Shown here piece by piece: positions 8,784 through 17,352 of a stretch of DNA of 64,000 bases. The DNA is from Extibacter muris. Lineage in GTDB: Bacteria; Bacillota; Clostridia; Lachnospirales; Lachnospiraceae. The DNA lies in NCBI RefSeq assembly GCF_004345005.1, contig NZ_SMMX01000005.1, positions 124,001 through 188,000 on the forward strand, given 5' to 3'. The translations under genes were made by a program, and so were the position numbers. The notes under the pieces were generated by a model that saw only the letters and a program-made list of their open reading frames with translations, was not told where the DNA came from and did not search any database. Positions within the stretch are counted from its first letter, which is position 1, and each line of letters opens with the position of its first letter.

Positions 8784-9694
8784 TGCGTCACCGCTATATT
8801 CCCGTTGTTGGTTTCTGTTTTTACCGTGACGGCGGGAGTGCTGCCGACAGTTCCACGGGTAGTACGTCCGTCAATGCTGATACTTTCTTGAAATGATGTA
8901 GAAACAGAGCCGTTTTTTGTAGTCGCTTCAAACTCAAATTCCAAATCCTGCGGGAGTATCAATTCGATATCGTCATTCTTGTTAAAAAATGATAGGTCGC
9001 CTGTCACTTCGGTATAAGCCACTTTTAGATTGCCGGAATTATTTGCCCGATAGCTTCCAGAGCCGACAGCAGATTTTACATCAATGTCACCACTTGTAGA
9101 GGTATAGGTGACAGCTCCGTTAAGCTCCGCACAAGTCACGTTACCGCTGGTGGTATCAAGTCTGATTTGTTCGCCTGTTATGTTCCCTAAATCCAGTTTT
9201 CCGCTTGTAGAGGACAAATGAACAACGGAAGCGTCGGCGTTGTCTAATTGTACTGTTCCGGCGGTGCTGTCAATACGAAGCGAGTTTAAGTCTAAGGTTA
9301 AATCAGACATATCAATGTTGCCGTCAGTAGTTGTAACAGTAAGGTTTGCCTGATATTCCTGCGGAAAATATATTTCTATGTACCTCGTAAAATTGCTTTT
9401 GAGGAATGGCTTTCCACCTTCGCTAACGTGAATACTTCCACTGTCTTGCTTCACGTCAGCATAATAGCGGCTTTTGTTTTCAGTCATATATTCCTTGATT
9501 ATTAGCTCGTCATTTTCTGATTGGAAAAAGGTAACGCTTTCTTCATCATAAGAAATAGTTACGTCTGAAATACCGTTTAGATTAAATTGCAGCTCGTTTG
9601 CCGCTTGTGCAGGAGTAGAGTGTGAACAGCCCGACAGGGTAAAAAGGCAAGCCGCCATAAGCATACCGTTAATGATTTTTCTTTTCATTGTCAT
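8780..9694 (-). CDS. DUF4097-type beta-helix lipoprotein
   Basis: Cell-surface lipoprotein of 304 residues. It starts MTMKRKIINGMLMAACLFTLSGC: a signal peptide with lipobox LSGC. The body shows repeated short strands (TTDGNIDMSDLTLDLNS, STAGTVQLDNAD, STSGKLDLGNIT, TTSGNVTCAEL, STSGDIDVKSA), the right-handed beta-helix repeat of the DUF4097/putative-adhesin family. The chosen start follows AGAGAGG at eight bases. The in-frame ATG 39 bases earlier lies in the palindromic operator and is not the start. It is the first gene of a three-gene operon under a TetR-type operator. DUF4097 proteins often occur with envelope-stress regulators; a role in sensing or scaffolding is inference. Confidence 0.8.
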   Translation of the reverse strand: MTMKRKIINGMLMAACLFTLSGCSHSTPAQAANELQFNLNGISDVTISYDEESVTFFQSENDELIIKEYMTENKSRYYADVKQDSGSIHVSEGGKPFLKSNFTRYIEIYFPQEYQANLTVTTTDGNIDMSDLTLDLNSLRIDSTAGTVQLDNADASVVHLSSTSGKLDLGNITGEQIRLDTTSGNVTCAELNGAVTYTSTSGDIDVKSAVGSGSYRANNSGNLKVAYTEVTGDLSFFNKNDDIELILPQDLEFEFEATTKNGSVSTSFQESISIDGRTTRGTVGSTPAVTVKTETNNGNIAVTQ

Positions 9695-9717
9695 TTTGAA
9701 AACCTCTCTTTCTTTAC

Positions 9718-9737
9718 TAAATGAATTATTCATTCAT
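9718..9737. promoter_or_regulatory. Palindromic operator before the DUF4097 operon
   Basis: AATGAATTATTCATT: 7-base arms around one central base. The identical 15-mer lies before the TetR gene 744 bases away, the only other copy noticed. Its place directly upstream of the lipoprotein ribosome site fits repression by the neighbouring TetR protein. Confidence 0.7.
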
Positions 9738-9778
9738 ACTGTGGTAAAAAATCAGGGACAGTTGACTGCCACTAATTT

Positions 9779-10441
9779 TTAGGATTTATATGCAGATATA
9801 ATATTGTCTATACAGACTTTTTTTGCGAGTTCGGGGGGAATGTCCTGTGTTTCAAAAGACGTGTACCGTATATCCATCGCCCACCATGATAAAATTTCAA
9901 TAATCAAGGTAGTAGTCAGTTCAAGCTGCTCTAATGGTCGTACGTTGCCGCTTTCAACAAAGGATGTTAAGTATTGTGTCATAGTTTCAAGAAATTTTTT
10001 GCGGTACGCTCTGTAATGCTCTGCTAAAAATTTGAAATCAAATTGATTTTTTTCAATGAATAGACAACCAACTGCATATTGAGCAAGAATGTCAAAAGCG
10101 TCGGACACAAGTGTTTCAAGGTCATAATCGGCTGCTTTGTTCACAAGGTGCTTTGCAAAATCGCTTCCTGTTTTTTCAAATACGGCAATAATATCATTTT
10201 CCAAACCGACAAATAAATCATCTGTAATAGGTCTTTCAAAATTTTGATTGATAAATGCCGGTTCTATGGTACATTTTAAGACAAAGTGCATGATTTCCTT
10301 TTTCCCGGCAAAATCGAGATAGATTGTACCAACAGATACACCGACAGCTTTTGCAATATGGCTAATCTGTGTTTTGGAATAGCCTTGCTGTAAGAATAAA
10401 TACGTTGCAGCGCCTGTGATTGACTTTATGCGGTCATTCAT
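9779..10441 (-). CDS. TetR-family regulator of the DUF4097 operon
   Basis: 220 residues, N-terminal TetR helix-turn-helix (AATYLFLQQGYSKTQISHIA, then GVSVGTIYLDFAGKKEI) and a helical ligand-binding C-terminal domain. I start it at MNDRIKS, preceded by GGAGGGTGGAAC; the longer frame begins inside a palindrome and is not used. It lies 84 bases upstream of the lipoprotein operon on the same strand. The same 15-base palindrome precedes both, so it likely represses itself and the operon until a ligand binds. The ligand is unknown; lipids or membrane-active compounds would fit the cargo (inference). Confidence 0.85.
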   Translation of the reverse strand: MNDRIKSITGAATYLFLQQGYSKTQISHIAKAVGVSVGTIYLDFAGKKEIMHFVLKCTIEPAFINQNFERPITDDLFVGLENDIIAVFEKTGSDFAKHLVNKAADYDLETLVSDAFDILAQYAVGCLFIEKNQFDFKFLAEHYRAYRKKFLETMTQYLTSFVESGNVRPLEQLELTTTLIIEILSWWAMDIRYTSFETQDIPPELAKKVCIDNIISAYKS

Positions 10442-10461
10442 GTTCCACCCTCCATTTCTTG

Positions 10462-10481
10462 TGAATGAATTATTCATTTAC
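10462..10481. promoter_or_regulatory. Palindromic operator before the TetR gene
   Basis: Second copy of AATGAATTATTCATT, about 20 bases upstream of the TetR start codon. Supports autoregulation. Confidence 0.7.
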
Positions 10482-10636
10482 ATAATACCACCACGATATT
10501 TTAATGTCAATTACCGTTCAAATAAATTTCCCGGTCGTCGAGTCTGCATATATGCTCTATTACTATCAATACTATGATATGTGTAATCATATCCAAGAAA
10601 GAAAGGTGAACGGTAAAATGTAATAGGGTGAAAAAT

Positions 10637-10996
10637 ATGAAGCAGGACAAAGTGAAGTATGATTTTAAGGCTTTCGGGCAAGCCATAAAAGAAGCAAGAA
10701 AGGCAAAGGGCATATCGCGCAACCAGTTAGCAGACAGGCTGAACATTGCGCCGCGCTATATCGCGTCCATTGAGAACAGCGGACAGCACCCAAGCCTCCA
10801 AATCTTTTATGAGTTTGTTACCTTTTTAGATGTGTCAGTAGACCAGTTCTTTTTTCCAAATGCGGAAACGGACAAATCCACGCAACGGCGGCAGCTTGAA
10901 AGTCTGCTTGCCGATATGGACAGTCGGGATTTAACGATTATGACGGCAACAGCAAAGGGAATACAGGAAGCGAAAAACAAAGAAACGGGGGAATGA
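10637..10996 (+). CDS. XRE-family helix-turn-helix regulator
   Basis: 119 residues. The N-terminal Cro/CI-type helix-turn-helix reads IKEARKAKGISRNQLADRLN with the recognition helix around APRYIASIENSGQHPSL, followed by a short helical tail. The ATG is preceded by AGGGTG; a GTG three codons earlier is also possible. Such regulators sit near the relaxase gene in Tn1549-type elements and control ICE genes. It is encoded opposite to the TetR gene and just before the relaxase remnant. The gene looks intact. Confidence 0.8.
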   Translation: MKQDKVKYDFKAFGQAIKEARKAKGISRNQLADRLNIAPRYIASIENSGQHPSLQIFYEFVTFLDVSVDQFFFPNAETDKSTQRRQLESLLADMDSRDLTIMTATAKGIQEAKNKETGE

Positions 10997-11030
10997 AATC
11001 CTCCGTTTCTTCGTCTATACCACCGTTAGA

Positions 11031-11060
11031 AACGTCGCAAGGTGCGGCGTTTTTTCTTTT
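11031..11060 (+). terminator. Terminator after the XRE gene
   Basis: AACGTCGCA / TGCGGCGTT stem with one mismatch, followed by TTTTTCTTTT. Confidence 0.6.
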
Positions 11061-11098
11061 TCCGGGGATAAGTTGGCATTTCCCCGTCTTTGACGTGG

Positions 11099-12039
11099 AA
11101 GTATGCGAAAAGAAGAATAGCAAGCATAGGAAGAGTGGTTCCGGGCAAAGGCAGCAAGGGAAAAAGCTATGCAGAATACCAAGCGGAAAAGACGGGGACG
11201 AGTTGGAAAGGCAAGCTAAAGATTGCCGTTGACGCGCTTATTCCCCAAGTGGCAGACTTTGAGGAATTATTGCGGCGGTTGGAAGCGGCGGGCTATGAAC
11301 TCAAACGGGGGAAATACATATCCTGCCGCGCTCCCGGACAGGAACGGTTTACCCGCTTGAAAACCCTCGGCGCGGACTATACAGAGGAAGCCATAACCGA
11401 ACGGATAAGCGGCAAGCGCATACGCGCCGCCAAAGCTCCACGGGCAGAGAAAAAGGGCGTGTCCCTGCTGATTGATATTGAAAACAGTATCAAGGCTGGG
11501 GAGAGCCGGGGCTATGAGCAATGGGCTAAAATCCACAATCTGAAACGGGCGGCAAAGACGCTTAACTTCCTTACGGAACATCAGATTGAACAGTATGCGG
11601 ATTTAGTCAGCCGGATAGAGGAAGTCACGGCGGCAAGTGAACAGGCTTCCAACGCACTAAAGAGCATGTAAAACGGCTTGCGGATATGGCGTTGCTGATT
11701 AAGAACATCACGACATACCAAAAGACAAAGCCCGCCTATGACGCATACCGCAAGGCAAAGAACAAAGAGCAGCATCGCGCCGTCCATGAGGGAAGTATCA
11801 TTCTGCATGAAGCGGCAGCAAAGGCTTTAAAAACGGCGGGCATATCCGGCAAGCTCCCGAACGTCGCCGCCCTGCAAGCTGAATATACAAAGCTCCAAGA
11901 GCAGCGGAAATCCCTATACGCTGATTATGGCAAGATGAAAAAACAGGTCGGGGAATATAATGTTATCAAGAGGAACATTGACAGCATTTTGCGGCAGGAC
12001 AGAGAGCCGGAACGGGATAAGGAAGTGGAACGCGGATAG
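11099..12039 (+). pseudogene. Relaxase (MobA/Tn1549-type) remnant: catalytic domain lost, C-terminus frameshifted
   Basis: Two frames cover the C-terminal half of the ICE relaxase. The first contains KSYAEYQAEKTGTSWKGKLK, the ERFTRLKTLG segment and EQWAKIHNLKRAAKTLNFL. The second contains IKNITTYQKTKPAYDAYRKA and ends QEQ/LYADYGKMKKQVGEYN. The N-terminal nuclease domain, with its tyrosine and His triad, is not present upstream; a foreign stretch and a terminator lie there instead. The two frames join at GCACTAAAGAGCATGTAAAACGG: one missing base after CTAAA turns EHVKRLADM out of frame. So the element has no working relaxase of its own. Confidence 0.75.
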
Positions 12040-12072
12040 ATTTTGTCACATAGACATTCTTTTTGCGGTATG

Positions 12073-12282
12073 CTATGATTGATTACATAACTTTATTAAG
12101 ACAGGAGGGAGTTTATGGGTACGCTTGTTGCCTATGGTGTGCTTACCGCAATCAGTATTGGCTCCGGGGTTGTCGTTGCCGTAGCCCTCCAAAAGATTGA
12201 TTACTCCCCAGATACCAAGTCCGGCTCCAAGAGCGATAACAAGGGTCTGCAATACGTCTACTGCGCTGTTGAAAAATTCCAT
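12073..12282 (-). pseudogene. Maff2-family ICE membrane protein, C-terminus replaced
   Basis: It begins MEFFNSAVDVLQTLVIALGA and continues into INLLEGYGNDNPGA, the conserved first half of Maff2, a small membrane protein encoded beside virD4 in Tn1549-type elements and thought to act like a VirB2 subunit. After NPGA (about position 12158) the family continuation is lost and the frame runs into unrelated sequence of opposite polarity. An AGGA lies before the start codon. This marks one end of the large deletion that removed the secretion genes. Confidence 0.7.
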
Positions 12283-12288
12283 ATATAG
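12115..12288 (+). CDS. Small membrane ORF created at a rearrangement junction
   Basis: A 57-residue ORF with a strong ribosome site (AGGAGGGAGTTT) and an N-terminal hydrophobic stretch beginning MGTLVAYGVLTAIS. Its second half is read from the strand opposite to the Maff2 remnant, so only about the first 14 codons can be original. It is probably the start of a gene downstream of the relaxase that was cut by the deletion which removed the secretion genes. Whether a product is made is unknown. Confidence 0.3.
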   Translation: MGTLVAYGVLTAISIGSGVVVAVALQKIDYSPDTKSGSKSDNKGLQYVYCAVEKFHI

Positions 12289-12345
12289 TCCTCACTTTCT
12301 GCCGCTATGCGGCTGTCAAAATTGTTTGGTTTTGTTTTTGGGTAT

Positions 12346-12375
12346 GAAAAAAGCCGCCCTGTGTGTAAGGCGGCT
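12346..12375 (-). terminator. Terminator downstream of virD4
   Basis: On the minus strand AGCCGCC / GGCGGCT, a perfect 7-bp stem with a 10-base loop, is followed by TTTTTC. The 175 bases between it and the virD4 stop contain overlapping short frames that I cannot assign. Confidence 0.75.
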
Positions 12376-12550
12376 GTCCCCACGCTGCGGCATATCTGCG
12401 GCGCGGCGGTATTCGGTTGTAAGGTTTGCGGTTCCCAAAAGTAGGGGCGCGTACCATGTAGCCTGTGTTTACGTTCTTGCTTTTCCATGTGCTGTGAATG
12501 GCGTTTTCCATAGCGCAATAGCCTGTTATCCATATTTCCATGACGCGGTT

Positions 12551-12961
12551 TTAAAGCTCTGTGTCCTCTGGCAACTCTGCCGCGTCGATTTCGTAGTAAT
12601 CAAATACTTCGTCCGGCTTCACGATTGGGGGACGGCGTTTCAAGTGCTTTTCCATGTCAAAGGCGTTCCTCTTGTCAAAATCGGAAAGGTACTTGTATTT
12701 CGGGTGCTTCGTTATGTCGTACTTTTCGCTAAAGAATGGGCGTACCCCTCTAAGTTGCATGATACATTTCCCGCCGTCCATGACTGCGATTTCGTCCTGT
12801 GTCATAAGTTCCTTGCCTAACTTCTGGTAGTTCAGCCCGTGGGAAACCTCCCGTCCCCGGTTCTCCGACGTGTTGAAACTGTCTATTGTTTCTTTCCCCA
12901 AGATTTCCGATATTTCTTTGAGGGTCGTTTTTTCCTTGCCGCCCAAGAACAGGGTCGTATC
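12551..12961 (-). pseudogene. virD4/traG coupling protein, 3' exon after the group II intron
   Basis: Reads DTTLFLGGKEKTTLKEISEI onward to ELPEDTEL and stop: the C-terminal part of the VirD4-type coupling ATPase of Tn1549-type elements. The first codon GAT follows the intron directly, and the upstream exon ends TGC, restoring NADTIVGNC-DTTLFLGG on splicing. This half appears undamaged, while the other exon has lost its P-loop. Confidence 0.8.
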
Positions 12962-15477
12962 ATGAGGTAAGGTTCAGCTCATCCTTTGCAGGACTTGCAT
13001 CCCCTCCCTCCCAAACCGTACGTACACCTCTCGATGTATACGGCTTTCCGCTTATTATATTTGCGGTATTAAGAATGAATCAGTTTATGACATTCGGGAC
13101 ATATCACAAGAGTTTTCCGTCTCCTTTTGCGCATAAGGAGTATCCACTCCGCATTGCCCTTTAGGTCTTTTAGTTTCTTTACTTGATGGATTTCCAGATT
13201 TCTGCAATCCTTTCCACAGAGTTCACAGGTATGGCGTTCCACTCTCTGTTTCAGAGTGTTGGTTTTAGCGTATTTTGAGAATTGCGGAAGTTCGCTCACA
13301 TTGTCAAACTTTGTAGCTGATTCTTTTCGCTTAAACCCATCTCTGTAAAAGGTCGTGGTTTTCCTGCCTGCTCTGGTATCGTATGCGATTGTAAACAGAC
13401 CTCCAACACAATATCTGCGCTTGATTTCGTGAACATTTGTTTTATACTTACAGGCAAATGTCTTGTACATACTGTACTTCATAAGATTGGCAAATCTGCC
13501 TATCTTAAAGGAATCATTTGCTATAGCATAGTAGTTGTAAAGTCCACGAACTTCCGCATTATATCTTGCCAGAATTTCTATATCGCTTTGATTTACCAGT
13601 TTTCCCCTGTGCAGGGCTACAAATCTTTCTTTTCCGTTTTCGTTAATCTTGATTTTGATTGCATGATATTCCAGTAATTTTCCCACCCATTTTTCTCTGG
13701 GTACAAGCAGTTTCACCACACCTGCATTGCTTCTTATTTTGTATCCTCCTGCGGATTTCTTTAAATCCTGACTTCTGGATACCGTAATGTCATAGCCTAA
13801 AAATCTGGCTCTGTCTCCTGTATGCGTAACCTTCGTTTTGGTTTCGGACATTTCCAAATCCAGTTCTTCCCTGAGAAATCTGCCGACATCAGCTTTCATC
13901 TGTTCTGCGTCCGCTTTGCTCCCGATTACTCCGATAATGAAATCATCAGCATAACGGGTGTACTGAATCCGTTTATATGTCTCATCCAAAGGTTTGGTAG
14001 GAGTTAATTGTCTTGCTTGCTTTTCAAGCATTTTCAAGTGCTTATTGCGTTCCTGACGTTCTTCTGGAGGTAAATCCGTCCACTTCTTTTTGCCCATACA
14101 TCTATAATAGGATGCCTTTTTGACAACTTTATTGTAGTCGGAGTTCATTTGTTTCTTCTTTCCTCGATTATATTTCTGCGCATATTCCTCCATGAATTTA
14201 TCTAATTCGTGAAGGTACACGTTTGCAAGCACTGGACTGACACCTGAACCCTGCGGTACACCGCTGTAAGTCCGATTGTACGTCCATTGCTCCATATAAC
14301 CTGCTTTTAGAAACTTCCATATAAGTTGTAGAAACATTTCATCATCAATACGTTTTCTCAGCAATCTGATGATTGTGTGGTGATTAAAACTGTCGAAGCA
14401 GGCGTGTATATCGCCCTCAACAAACCAGTTCGTTCCCGTAAAGGTTTTCTGAATCTGGTATAATGCTGTCTGACAGCTTTTGTTTGGTCTGAATCCATGT
14501 GATGTTTTCTTAAACACAGGCTCATAAATGCTTTCTAAAATCATTTTCACTACTTCCTGCACCAGTTTGTCATTGCCCGACTGGATTCCTAACGGACGCT
14601 TTTTATTACTTTTTTTCTTAGCAATATATTCCCTACGTGCAGGTTTTGGCAGGTAACTTTTATCTCGCATGGATTCAATGATCCTTTGGATTCTTTCGTC
14701 ACTCATGCCATCAATGGTAGTTCCATCTGCACCGGCAGTCATACTGCCTGTGTTTGCATATATGTTTTTATATGCAAGCCAGTAGAACTCTGGATTGTAC
14801 AGATTCCGATATAATCTCTGAAACCTGTAAGATTCATTCTTTGACTTTTCCGTCAAACTACTTAATACTTGGATTGGATTTCTCAATGCCTCTCGCACCG
14901 TCCTTTCATGTCGTATTAGTAAATAAGCTGCTCCCCTTCGCCATGTGAACGTCATTAACGTCTCGGACTACTATGGGAGCTGTGTGACCATGCCCGTTAC
15001 CGGGTTTAGGTCATCCCCAGTTAGTATTTATGAAATTAGCGTTTCGTGTTGTCGGCACCGACTTTCGCCATTTACCCGCTGTCTTGCGGTTGTCCTTCCA
15101 TGAGTATCGCTTACTTTCATAACTGCGAAATGAAACCAACATGGAATAGCATACGTTTCAATCCTTTTCGTATGCGGAGTCAGGATTCCCCCACTCTGGC
15201 TATCGTTCAGGCAGTTTAGCTTTGTACCTCATACACGAATTTTTATTCTTGAACTTTCAGATACACAGGATTAGTACCTTATGATTCAGGTTCTCGTCTA
15301 TTGACAAGAGCGACAACATGCTACACTCCCCTTCGGGTTTCCCCTCTCGGATAAGTTGTAGAATAATAGGCTGTGATTTTTCATCACTTGATACTTTTAC
15401 CTACTGCTTGCTAAAGGCAGTATTCCATAAATACCACGCCGCCGAATTTATAATGCGCTGGCGACTTCTGGGCGCAC
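12962..15477 (-). mobile_element. Group II intron inserted in virD4
   Basis: Boundaries can be read to the base on the minus strand. The 5' end is GTGCGCCCAG (bacterial group II consensus GTGCG) after exon codons GGG AAT TGC. The 3' end is ACCTCAT (AY end) before GAT ACG ACC. Domain V lies at 13013-13047 (GCCGTATAC, then GAGA loop, then GTACGTACGG), followed by a short domain VI. Length is 2516 bases with an intact reverse transcriptase/maturase. It is in sense orientation to virD4, as splicing requires. Removal would restore the virD4 frame at this point. Confidence 0.9.
13069..14955 (-). CDS. ltrA: Group II intron reverse transcriptase/maturase with HNH endonuclease
   Basis: Multifunctional intron-encoded protein, up to 628 residues. 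The reverse transcriptase domain has GDIHACFDSF, the GVPQGSGVSPVLANVYLHEL block and the active site YTRYADDFIIG. Next come the maturase (X) domain and a C-terminal zinc/HNH endonuclease domain with CELCGKDCRNLEIHQVKK and CPECHKLIH. All core motifs are present, so both splicing and retrohoming are possible. The start is uncertain: the open frame begins at MTFTWRR, but homologues usually begin near REALRNPIQVL, where a GTG lies. The stop is about 22 bases before domain V. Confidence 0.9.
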   Translation of the reverse strand: MTFTWRRGAAYLLIRHERTVREALRNPIQVLSSLTEKSKNESYRFQRLYRNLYNPEFYWLAYKNIYANTGSMTAGADGTTIDGMSDERIQRIIESMRDKSYLPKPARREYIAKKKSNKKRPLGIQSGNDKLVQEVVKMILESIYEPVFKKTSHGFRPNKSCQTALYQIQKTFTGTNWFVEGDIHACFDSFNHHTIIRLLRKRIDDEMFLQLIWKFLKAGYMEQWTYNRTYSGVPQGSGVSPVLANVYLHELDKFMEEYAQKYNRGKKKQMNSDYNKVVKKASYYRCMGKKKWTDLPPEERQERNKHLKMLEKQARQLTPTKPLDETYKRIQYTRYADDFIIGVIGSKADAEQMKADVGRFLREELDLEMSETKTKVTHTGDRARFLGYDITVSRSQDLKKSAGGYKIRSNAGVVKLLVPREKWVGKLLEYHAIKIKINENGKERFVALHRGKLVNQSDIEILARYNAEVRGLYNYYAIANDSFKIGRFANLMKYSMYKTFACKYKTNVHEIKRRYCVGGLFTIAYDTRAGRKTTTFYRDGFKRKESATKFDNVSELPQFSKYAKTNTLKQRVERHTCELCGKDCRNLEIHQVKKLKDLKGNAEWILLMRKRRRKTLVICPECHKLIHS

Positions 15478-16554
15478 GCAATTCCCTACTATGGTGTCGG
15501 CGTTGTCTTTGTAAATGGCTTTTAACTGGCTCTGGCTTTGCAGAATGATACAAGCCGATATTTCCCGGCTTCTGATTGTGGCAATGAGCTTTTCAAACTT
15601 CGGTATCTGCCCGATATTCGCAAATTCGTCAAGCAGACAGCGCACATGGACGGGAAGCCGCCCGCCGTATACGTCGTCGGCTTTGTCACACAAGAGGTTG
15701 AAAAGCTGTGTGTAGAGGATTGAAACAACAAAGTTAAAGGTGTCGTCGGTGTCGGAAATGATAACGAACAACGCCGTTTTTCTGTCCCCTATGGTGTCAA
15801 GCTCCATTTCGTCGGTTTCCATCAGCGCCCGCAATTCCCGAATGTCAAAGGGGGCTAACCTTGCGCCGCAACTGACAAGGATTGAGGAACGGGTCTTGCC
15901 CGCACTTAACAGGAATTTTTTGTACTGCTTCACGGCAAAGTGTTTCGGGTCTTTTTCCTCCAAGCGTTCAAACATGAGGTCAACCGGGCCTTGAAATTCC
16001 GGGTCGTCCTCGCGGGCTTCCGACGCATTTATCATGTCAAGCAGGGTCGTGAAGTTCTTTTCTTCCTCCGGGGCTTCGTACCAGATGTAGCCGATTAGGG
16101 CGCAATAAAAGAGCCGCCCCGCAGTAAGAGCTTGCCGCACTCGACTAAAACCGTCCCTTTTGGGTCAGTGACTACATAGCTGCTGTGCATTTGCATGAGG
16201 TTAGGCTTCACGAAAAACCGGGTCTACATAGGGCTTTATGTCCTCTGCATTTCCCCAACGGGCAGAACCGTACTCTACATTCTTGCGGTACTTCTTCGCG
16301 TTCTTGCCTTTGACATACACAATCAGCCGGATAAGGACAGCCCCGGCAACGCCTACAAGCATATCCACGGGGGTAATGCTCGGCGCGAATGAGGAAAAGG
16401 CAGCGGTGAAGCCGTCCCCGATATGCAGCACTTTAGCGGAAAAGTCCGCACCCGGTGCAAGCCGCGCCGCCTGTGCCACCTTGTCAAAGAGGTAGACAAA
16501 GAGCAGATAGGGTATGTTGGGAAGTATCAGCTTTTTCAGATTGACGTTGCTCAT
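15478..16554 (-). pseudogene. virD4/traG coupling protein, 5' exon with two internal deletions (P-loop lost)
   Basis: The N-terminus (MSNVNLKKLILPNIPYLLF, membrane segments) runs to SARWGNAEDIKPYVDPVF. Then the frame breaks: the next recognisable text is RFFVKPNLMQMHSSYVVTDPKG in another frame, and the Walker A segment GGSGSGKT, normally between them, is missing. A second junction after VECGKLL jumps to LFYCALIGYIWYEAPEEEKN, removing about 80 residues. From there the ATPase is good (CLLDEFANIGQIPKFEKLIA, Walker B) up to NADTIVGNC at the intron. Without Walker A and in three frames it cannot be a working coupling protein. It overlaps pcfB by four bases. Confidence 0.8.
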
Positions 16555-17033
16555 AGTTCGCGCCCCCTGTCCTTGTTCTTCACCTTTTCCCGGCTGGCGT
16601 TCAGCAGCTTTGCCTTTTCCTTAAAGGCGGCTAATGCCTTGCGGATTGAGGGTTTTTGTTCCTGCGTCAGCTTCTTTGCGGAAAACTCCTTAAAGGCTGC
16701 GGTAAGCACGTCCGCGTCCCTGCCCTTGAAAAACACGAGATAACGGGGCGGGGTTTCCGTCGCGTCCTTTTTCAGCGCAAAATCAACGCCGTTTTTCTTC
16801 GCGGTACTCTCAAAGGCTTTGATATTGCTGTCAGTGATTTCGATATTCGACACGCCCGCGTTCTGCTTCATAAGCTGCTTTAAGGTCTGCTTGCCGTGGG
16901 GCGTTGCCTGTTTGTCAAGCTGCTTTTTTGCCTGTGCAAGCAGCTTTTTCATGGCGGCTTGTAAAAGTGCCGCTGTCAGTTTGGTTGCCTTTATGGATAT
17001 GGCAACGGTCTTTTCGTTTACTTCGTCTTGCAT
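16551..17033 (-). CDS. PcfB-family conjugation protein (DUF3801)
   Basis: 160 residues, mostly helical and lysine-rich. It begins MQDEVNEKTVAISIKATKLT, the conserved start of PcfB/DUF3801 proteins, which sit directly before virD4 in Tn1549-type elements and plasmid pCF10 and act as relaxosome-coupling accessory factors. Contains FESTAKKNGVDFALKK and YLVFFKGRDADVLTAAFKE, the family core. The stop overlaps the virD4 start (ATGA). One of the few conjugation genes of this element with no visible damage. Confidence 0.8.
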   Translation of the reverse strand: MQDEVNEKTVAISIKATKLTAALLQAAMKKLLAQAKKQLDKQATPHGKQTLKQLMKQNAGVSNIEITDSNIKAFESTAKKNGVDFALKKDATETPPRYLVFFKGRDADVLTAAFKEFSAKKLTQEQKPSIRKALAAFKEKAKLLNASREKVKNKDRGREL

Positions 17034-17119
17034 TTACCGTCCTCCTTTCCCGGTAGGGTCTGCTTTAGGGTGGTACGCCGCTTTTCTGGCTGTCCCCGTC
17101 TGTGCTGCGGCGCATGGGC

Positions 17120-17338
17120 TTAAAGCCGCACCCGTAAGCCGTTCAAGTCCCCGGCGCGTACCCCCACAAGATACCATTCCTGTTCCGGGTTCATTTCAAT
17201 GCGGGTCGGCTTCCATTTGCCGCCAATCATCACGTCGAAACATTCCCCGCAATGCAAGCCGCCGTAGTAGTCGGCAAGGTCAAAGCGAATGTCGTAGCGG
17301 TCGGTGGTTTCGTCAAAAATCAAGGCTCCCTGTTTCAT
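17120..17338 (-). CDS. DUF5348-family protein
   Basis: 72 residues: MKQGALIFDETTDRYDIRFD, then YYGGLHCGECFDV, GKWKPTRIEM and EWYLVGVRAGDLNGLRV. This matches the small DUF5348 family seen between repA and pcfB in ICEs of this type. The fold is probably an all-beta SH3-like barrel with a surface Cys pair. The function is unknown. AAGGAG precedes the start by a few bases. Confidence 0.75.
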   Translation of the reverse strand: MKQGALIFDETTDRYDIRFDLADYYGGLHCGECFDVMIGGKWKPTRIEMNPEQEWYLVGVRAGDLNGLRVRL

Positions 17339-17352
17339 GGTCTGTACTCCTT

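Noticed and set aside
12305-12541. Two overlapping minus-strand ORFs (78 and 91 residues) after virD4
   Set aside because: Both run through a perfect terminator, neither has a ribosome site, and each is the other's frame-shifted shadow.
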